DNA from: an uncultured Christensenella sp.
Lineage (GTDB): Bacteria; Bacillota; Clostridia; Christensenellales; Borkfalkiaceae
Length of the DNA stretch: 64,000 bases
NCBI GenBank assembly: GCA_910577055.1
Contig: CAJTKX010000002.1
Location: forward strand, 186,001 to 250,000
Reading direction: 5' to 3'
Shown here: positions 61,143 through 64,000 of the stretch, one piece after another
Layout of the letters: the number at the start of each line of letters is the position of its first letter
Position numbering within the stretch: position 1 is the stretch's first letter
Program-made: the position numbers and the translations under genes
The notes under the pieces: generated by a model
What the model was told of the DNA's origin: nothing
What the model saw: the letters and a program-made list of their open reading frames with translations, nothing else
Database searches by the model: none

Positions 61143-63269
61143 ATGAAAGTTATCAAACGTGACGGCACGACGTGCGAATTCGACAGAAAAAAAATATCGG
61201 TTGCAATCGGTAAGGCGAACTCTGCCGTAGATTTCGAGGACAGAATTACCGACGCGCAGATTCAATCTATCGTTGACGATATCGCGTCTCGTCACAGAAT
61301 GAGAGTGCTCGTCGAAGACATTCAAGATATGGTGGAAGAGAAGCTTATGGAGCTTCAAAAGTATCAACTTATGAAGGCTTACATCCTCTACCGTTACGAG
61401 CGCGCTTTAATCCGTAAGGCAAACACCACGGACGAGAGCATACTTTCGCTTATAAGAAACTCCAATAAAGACGTTATGGAAGAGAATTCCAACAAGAACG
61501 CCCGCACGGCGTCCACGCAGCGCGACCTTATCGCGGGCGAGGTGTCTAAGGACTTGACGAAGAGAATTCTTCTTCCCGAACATATTTCCAAAGCTCACGA
61601 TGAGGGTGCAATTCACTTCCACGACGCGGACTATTTCTTGCAGCCCATTTTCAACTGCTGCCTTATTAATATTAAGGATATGCTTGAAAACGGCACCGTA
61701 ATGAACGGTAAGATGATTGAAAGCCCCAAGTCCTTCCAAACGGCTTGCACGATAACCACTCAAATTATCGCTTCGGTCGCGTCGTCGCAGTACGGCGGAC
61801 AGTCCGTAAACATTGCGCACCTCGGCAAGTATTTAAGGCGCACAAAAAACAAGTACGTTCGGCAGTGCGAGGAAGAGTTCGGTGCAACCCTTTCGGAAGA
61901 AACCAAAAAGCATTTCGTCGATATGCGCGTAAAGGAAGCGCTTAAAGCGGGCGTACAAACCATTCAGTATCAAATCAACACACTTATGACTACCAACGGT
62001 CAGTCGCCGTTTGTAACGCTTTTTCTGTACCTTGACGAAAAGGACGAGTACATCGAAGAAAACGCGATGATTATTCAAGAAATTCTCGAACAGCGTTATC
62101 AAGGCATCAAGAACGAAAAGGGCGTTTACGTCACACCCGCTTTCCCCAAGCTTATTTACGTCTTAGACGAGAACAACTGCTTAAAAGGCGGCAAGTACGA
62201 TTATATCACCAAGCTTGCGGTTAAGTGCTCGTCTAAGCGGCTTTACCCCGACTACATCTCCGCAAAGAAAATGCGCGAGTATTACGAGGGCAACGTATTC
62301 TCGCCCATGGGCTGTCGGTCGTTCCTTTCCCCTTGGAAGGACGAGAACGGTAACTACAAGTTCGAGGGCAGATTTAACCAAGGCGTCGTTTCCATAAATT
62401 TGCCGCAGTGCGGCATCCTTGCAAAGGGCGACGAAAAGAAATTCTGGGAAATTTTGGAAGAAAGGCTTAACCTTTGTTTCGAGGCTTTAATGTGTCGCCA
62501 CAACGCGCTTATGGGCGTAACAAGCGACGTATCGCCCGTGCATTGGCAGTACGGCGCGATTGCAAGGCTTCAAAGCGGAGAGAAAATCGACAAGTACCTT
62601 TTGAACGGGTATTCCACGATATCTTTGGGATATATAGGGGTCTATGAGGCTACAAAGCTTGTAAAAGGCGTTTCGCATACAACCGAAGAGGGCTTGAAAT
62701 TCGCGCTTAAAGTTATGAACACTTTGCGTGAGCACTGCGAAAAATGGAAGAAGGAAACGGGGCTTGGCTTCGGACTTTACGGCACCCCCGCAGAGTCGCT
62801 TTGCTACCGCTTTGCGAGAATCGATAAAGAACGTTTCGGCACTATCGAGGACGTAACGGACAAGGGCTATTACACCAACAGCTATCACGTTGACGTGCGC
62901 GAGAATATCGACGCGTTCTCCAAATTCAAGTTTGAAAGCCAATTCCAAAAGATTTCCTCCGGCGGAGCGATATCCTACGTCGAAATCCCCAATATGCGCC
63001 AAAACTTGACCGCAATGGAGGATGTAGTTCGTTTCATCTACGACAACATTCAGTATGCGGAGTTTAACACCAAGTCGGACTACTGCCACGTTTGCGGTTT
63101 CGACGGCGAAATCGTCATCAACGACGACAACGAATGGGAGTGCCCCGTCTGCCACAATAAGGACCAAAGGAAGATGAACGTAACCCGCCGTACTTGCGGA
63201 TATTTGGGCGAAAACTTTTGGAACGTGGGCAAGACCAAGGAAATCAAGTCGCGCGTTTTACACCTTTAA
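61143..63269 (+). CDS. nrdD: Anaerobic (class III) ribonucleoside-triphosphate reductase
   Basis: 708 residues from the ATG at 61143 (GGAGG upstream). N-terminal ATP-cone (KVIKRDGTTCEFDRKKISVAI), catalytic cysteine region PMGCRSFLSPW, C-terminal zinc site CHVCG ... CPVCH, and the glycyl-radical RRTCGYLGENFWNVGK. It reduces NTPs to dNTPs and needs the activase NrdG encoded next. The glycyl radical is destroyed by oxygen, so anaerobic life is expected. Confidence 0.97.
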   Translation: MKVIKRDGTTCEFDRKKISVAIGKANSAVDFEDRITDAQIQSIVDDIASRHRMRVLVEDIQDMVEEKLMELQKYQLMKAYILYRYERALIRKANTTDESILSLIRNSNKDVMEENSNKNARTASTQRDLIAGEVSKDLTKRILLPEHISKAHDEGAIHFHDADYFLQPIFNCCLINIKDMLENGTVMNGKMIESPKSFQTACTITTQIIASVASSQYGGQSVNIAHLGKYLRRTKNKYVRQCEEEFGATLSEETKKHFVDMRVKEALKAGVQTIQYQINTLMTTNGQSPFVTLFLYLDEKDEYIEENAMIIQEILEQRYQGIKNEKGVYVTPAFPKLIYVLDENNCLKGGKYDYITKLAVKCSSKRLYPDYISAKKMREYYEGNVFSPMGCRSFLSPWKDENGNYKFEGRFNQGVVSINLPQCGILAKGDEKKFWEILEERLNLCFEALMCRHNALMGVTSDVSPVHWQYGAIARLQSGEKIDKYLLNGYSTISLGYIGVYEATKLVKGVSHTTEEGLKFALKVMNTLREHCEKWKKETGLGFGLYGTPAESLCYRFARIDKERFGTIEDVTDKGYYTNSYHVDVRENIDAFSKFKFESQFQKISSGGAISYVEIPNMRQNLTAMEDVVRFIYDNIQYAEFNTKSDYCHVCGFDGEIVINDDNEWECPVCHNKDQRKMNVTRRTCGYLGENFWNVGKTKEIKSRVLHL

Positions 63270-63282
63270 TTAGACGATTGAT

Positions 63283-63386
63283 GCCCATAGCAGCCTTAAA
63301 TAACAGTGTTTTTTGCTTGATTTAAGCAAGCAAAGCGGCGAAGCGCGGGTAATTAATATACAAGGATTAAACGGTCACGTTTATGA
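63283..63386 (+). repeat. A+B interspersed repeat upstream of nrdG
   Basis: A degenerate A part (GCAGCCTTAAATAACAG), a hairpin TTGCTT-GATTT-AAGCAA, and a clear B part: ATTAATATACAAGG then ATTAAACGGTCACGTTTATG. The hairpin TAAACG-GTCA-CGTTTA again ends in the start codon of the next gene. Layout parallels 36043-36140. Confidence 0.75.
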
Positions 63387-63916
63387 ACTATGCCACGATA
63401 AAATTTTACGATATTTCCAACGGACCCGGGGTGAGAGTGTCCTTGTATGTAAGCGGTTGCCGCAACCATTGCAAGAACTGTTTCAACCCCGAAACTTGGG
63501 ACTTTAACTACGGCGAGCCTTTCACAAAAGACGTTGAAAAGAAAATAATAGACGGGCTTAAACCCGATTATATAAAAGGCTTTACTCTTCTCGGCGGCGA
63601 CCCGTTCGAGCCGGAAAATCAAAAAGTTTTGGCGCCTTTTTTGGAGAAACTTAGAAAAGCATATCCCGAAAAGTCGTTTTGGGCGTTTACGGGCTATGAT
63701 TACGAGCGCGATTTGCTTACGGGCAAGCTCGGCGACGCGGAAACGGTTTTGCGAATGCTTAACTGCCTCGACGTGCTTGTAGACGGTAAATTCGTCGAAG
63801 AGTTAAAAGATTTAAACCTTAAATTCCGCGGCTCTTCAAACCAAAAAATAATACTTTTAAAGCCCTCTTTACAGACGGACAAAACCGTTCTGTGGGACGA
63901 GGAAACCGTGGTTTAA
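63383..63916 (+). CDS. nrdG: Anaerobic ribonucleotide reductase activating protein
   Basis: 177 residues, radical SAM enzyme: CRNHCKNCFNPETWDF (the CX3CX2C cluster motif near residue 28), then LLGGDPFEPENQ. It makes the glycyl radical on NrdD using AdoMet. Downstream of nrdD in the same direction, 113 bases apart. Confidence 0.96.
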   Translation: MNYATIKFYDISNGPGVRVSLYVSGCRNHCKNCFNPETWDFNYGEPFTKDVEKKIIDGLKPDYIKGFTLLGGDPFEPENQKVLAPFLEKLRKAYPEKSFWAFTGYDYERDLLTGKLGDAETVLRMLNCLDVLVDGKFVEELKDLNLKFRGSSNQKIILLKPSLQTDKTVLWDEETVV

Positions 63917-63950
63917 CCGCCACATATGCCGCAACTAACGCAATTTAACA
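63914..63950 (+). repeat. Family A repeat at the nrdG stop codon
   Basis: TAACCGCCACATATGC, CGC, AACTAACGC, AATTTAAC. It begins with the nrdG stop codon TAA, as at the ATP-grasp gene. Confidence 0.7.
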
Positions 63951-63961
63951 AGGAAATACCA

Positions 63962-64000
63962 ATGAAAAACGGTGTAAAAATTTACGGCTCTAAAATTAAA
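63962..64000 (+). CDS. Start of a further gene (partial)
   Basis: ATG with AAGGA nine bases upstream opens a frame of 13 codons (MKNGVKIYGSKIK) that runs off the window. Too short to identify. Confidence 0.5.
   Translation, partial: MKNGVKIYGSKIK

Noticed and set aside
37402..62645. Many further C5/G5 runs near ATAT or TAG inside genes (for example 37406, 41280, 41476, 43593, 46186, 49736, 50023, 52757, 52975, 54383, 60620, 62638)
   Set aside because: They match only the CCCCC-NN-ATAT half of family A. Most encode ordinary residues such as Pro-Asn-Met or Tyr-Ser-Gly, and strand orientation is mixed, so chance and codon bias may explain them. A genome-wide count is needed before including them.

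Overview
The window looks like a chromosomal segment around the replication origin of a spore-forming, anaerobic member of the Clostridia (Firmicutes), probably an uncultured gut lineage. The evidence is sporulation and germination genes (spoIIR, sleB, a ypeB relative, yyaC), an oxygen-sensitive ribonucleotide reductase (nrdD/nrdG), a 2[4Fe-4S] ferredoxin, Firmicutes gene neighbourhoods (rpmH-rnpA-yidD-yidC-jag; a decarboxylase-tmk-holB-ricT block like that of Bacillus) and Shine-Dalgarno starts. The lineage is inferred from gene content; no rRNA is present.

Layout. 1-11.2 kb: malic enzyme with a divergent LysR gene, pyrophosphatase, a GtrA-like membrane protein, a leucine-rich-repeat lipoprotein, then a minus-strand spore block (spoIIR, sleB, ypeB-like) and lgt, with two decayed genes. 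11.3-11.6 kb: a tRNA operon (Val, Gly, Cys). 11.6-26.2 kb: a 14.6-kb integrative mobilizable element in the 3' end of tRNA-Cys, bounded by a 29-bp direct repeat. It carries an integrase, a MobV relaxase with a likely oriT, a sigma-like protein, an AbiEi/AbiEii pair, a type III restriction-modification system, and an AT-rich three-gene cluster (adenine methylase, DUF262 protein, AAA ATPase) that is the best candidate for a poorly described defence system.

26.3-38.5 kb: origin region. parB, parA and ftsH point left. A roughly 600-bp AT-rich gap holds DnaA boxes and two parS-like sites, with a third parS-like site beside parA. yyaC, a SLOG-like gene and rsmG follow, then dnaN, rpmH, rnpA, yidD, yidC and jag. 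No dnaA is present where it would normally sit.

38.5-54.4 kb: mostly housekeeping genes: GTP-type PEP carboxykinase, greA, lysS, an Orn/Lys/Arg decarboxylase, tmk, holB, ricT, ferredoxin, trmN6-like methylase, M42 peptidase, ABC exporter, rsmI, mnmA. 54.4-56.9 kb: a decayed second element at tRNA-Arg(CCG), with tRNA fragments, an integrase split by one amber codon, and a beheaded membrane-protein gene. 57-64 kb: glycerol kinase, an ATP-grasp ligase, an HNH protein, and nrdD/nrdG behind NrdR-type operator boxes.

Running through the right half are two short interspersed repeat families that ordinary gene annotation does not explain. Family A has the core CCCCC-NN-ATATGC-NNN-AAATAACGC and usually lies just after stop codons. 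Family B has a TAAACG-N-CGTTTA palindrome preceded by AAGGAT and forms the ribosome-binding region of both yidC and nrdG. Families A and B repeatedly occur near each other.
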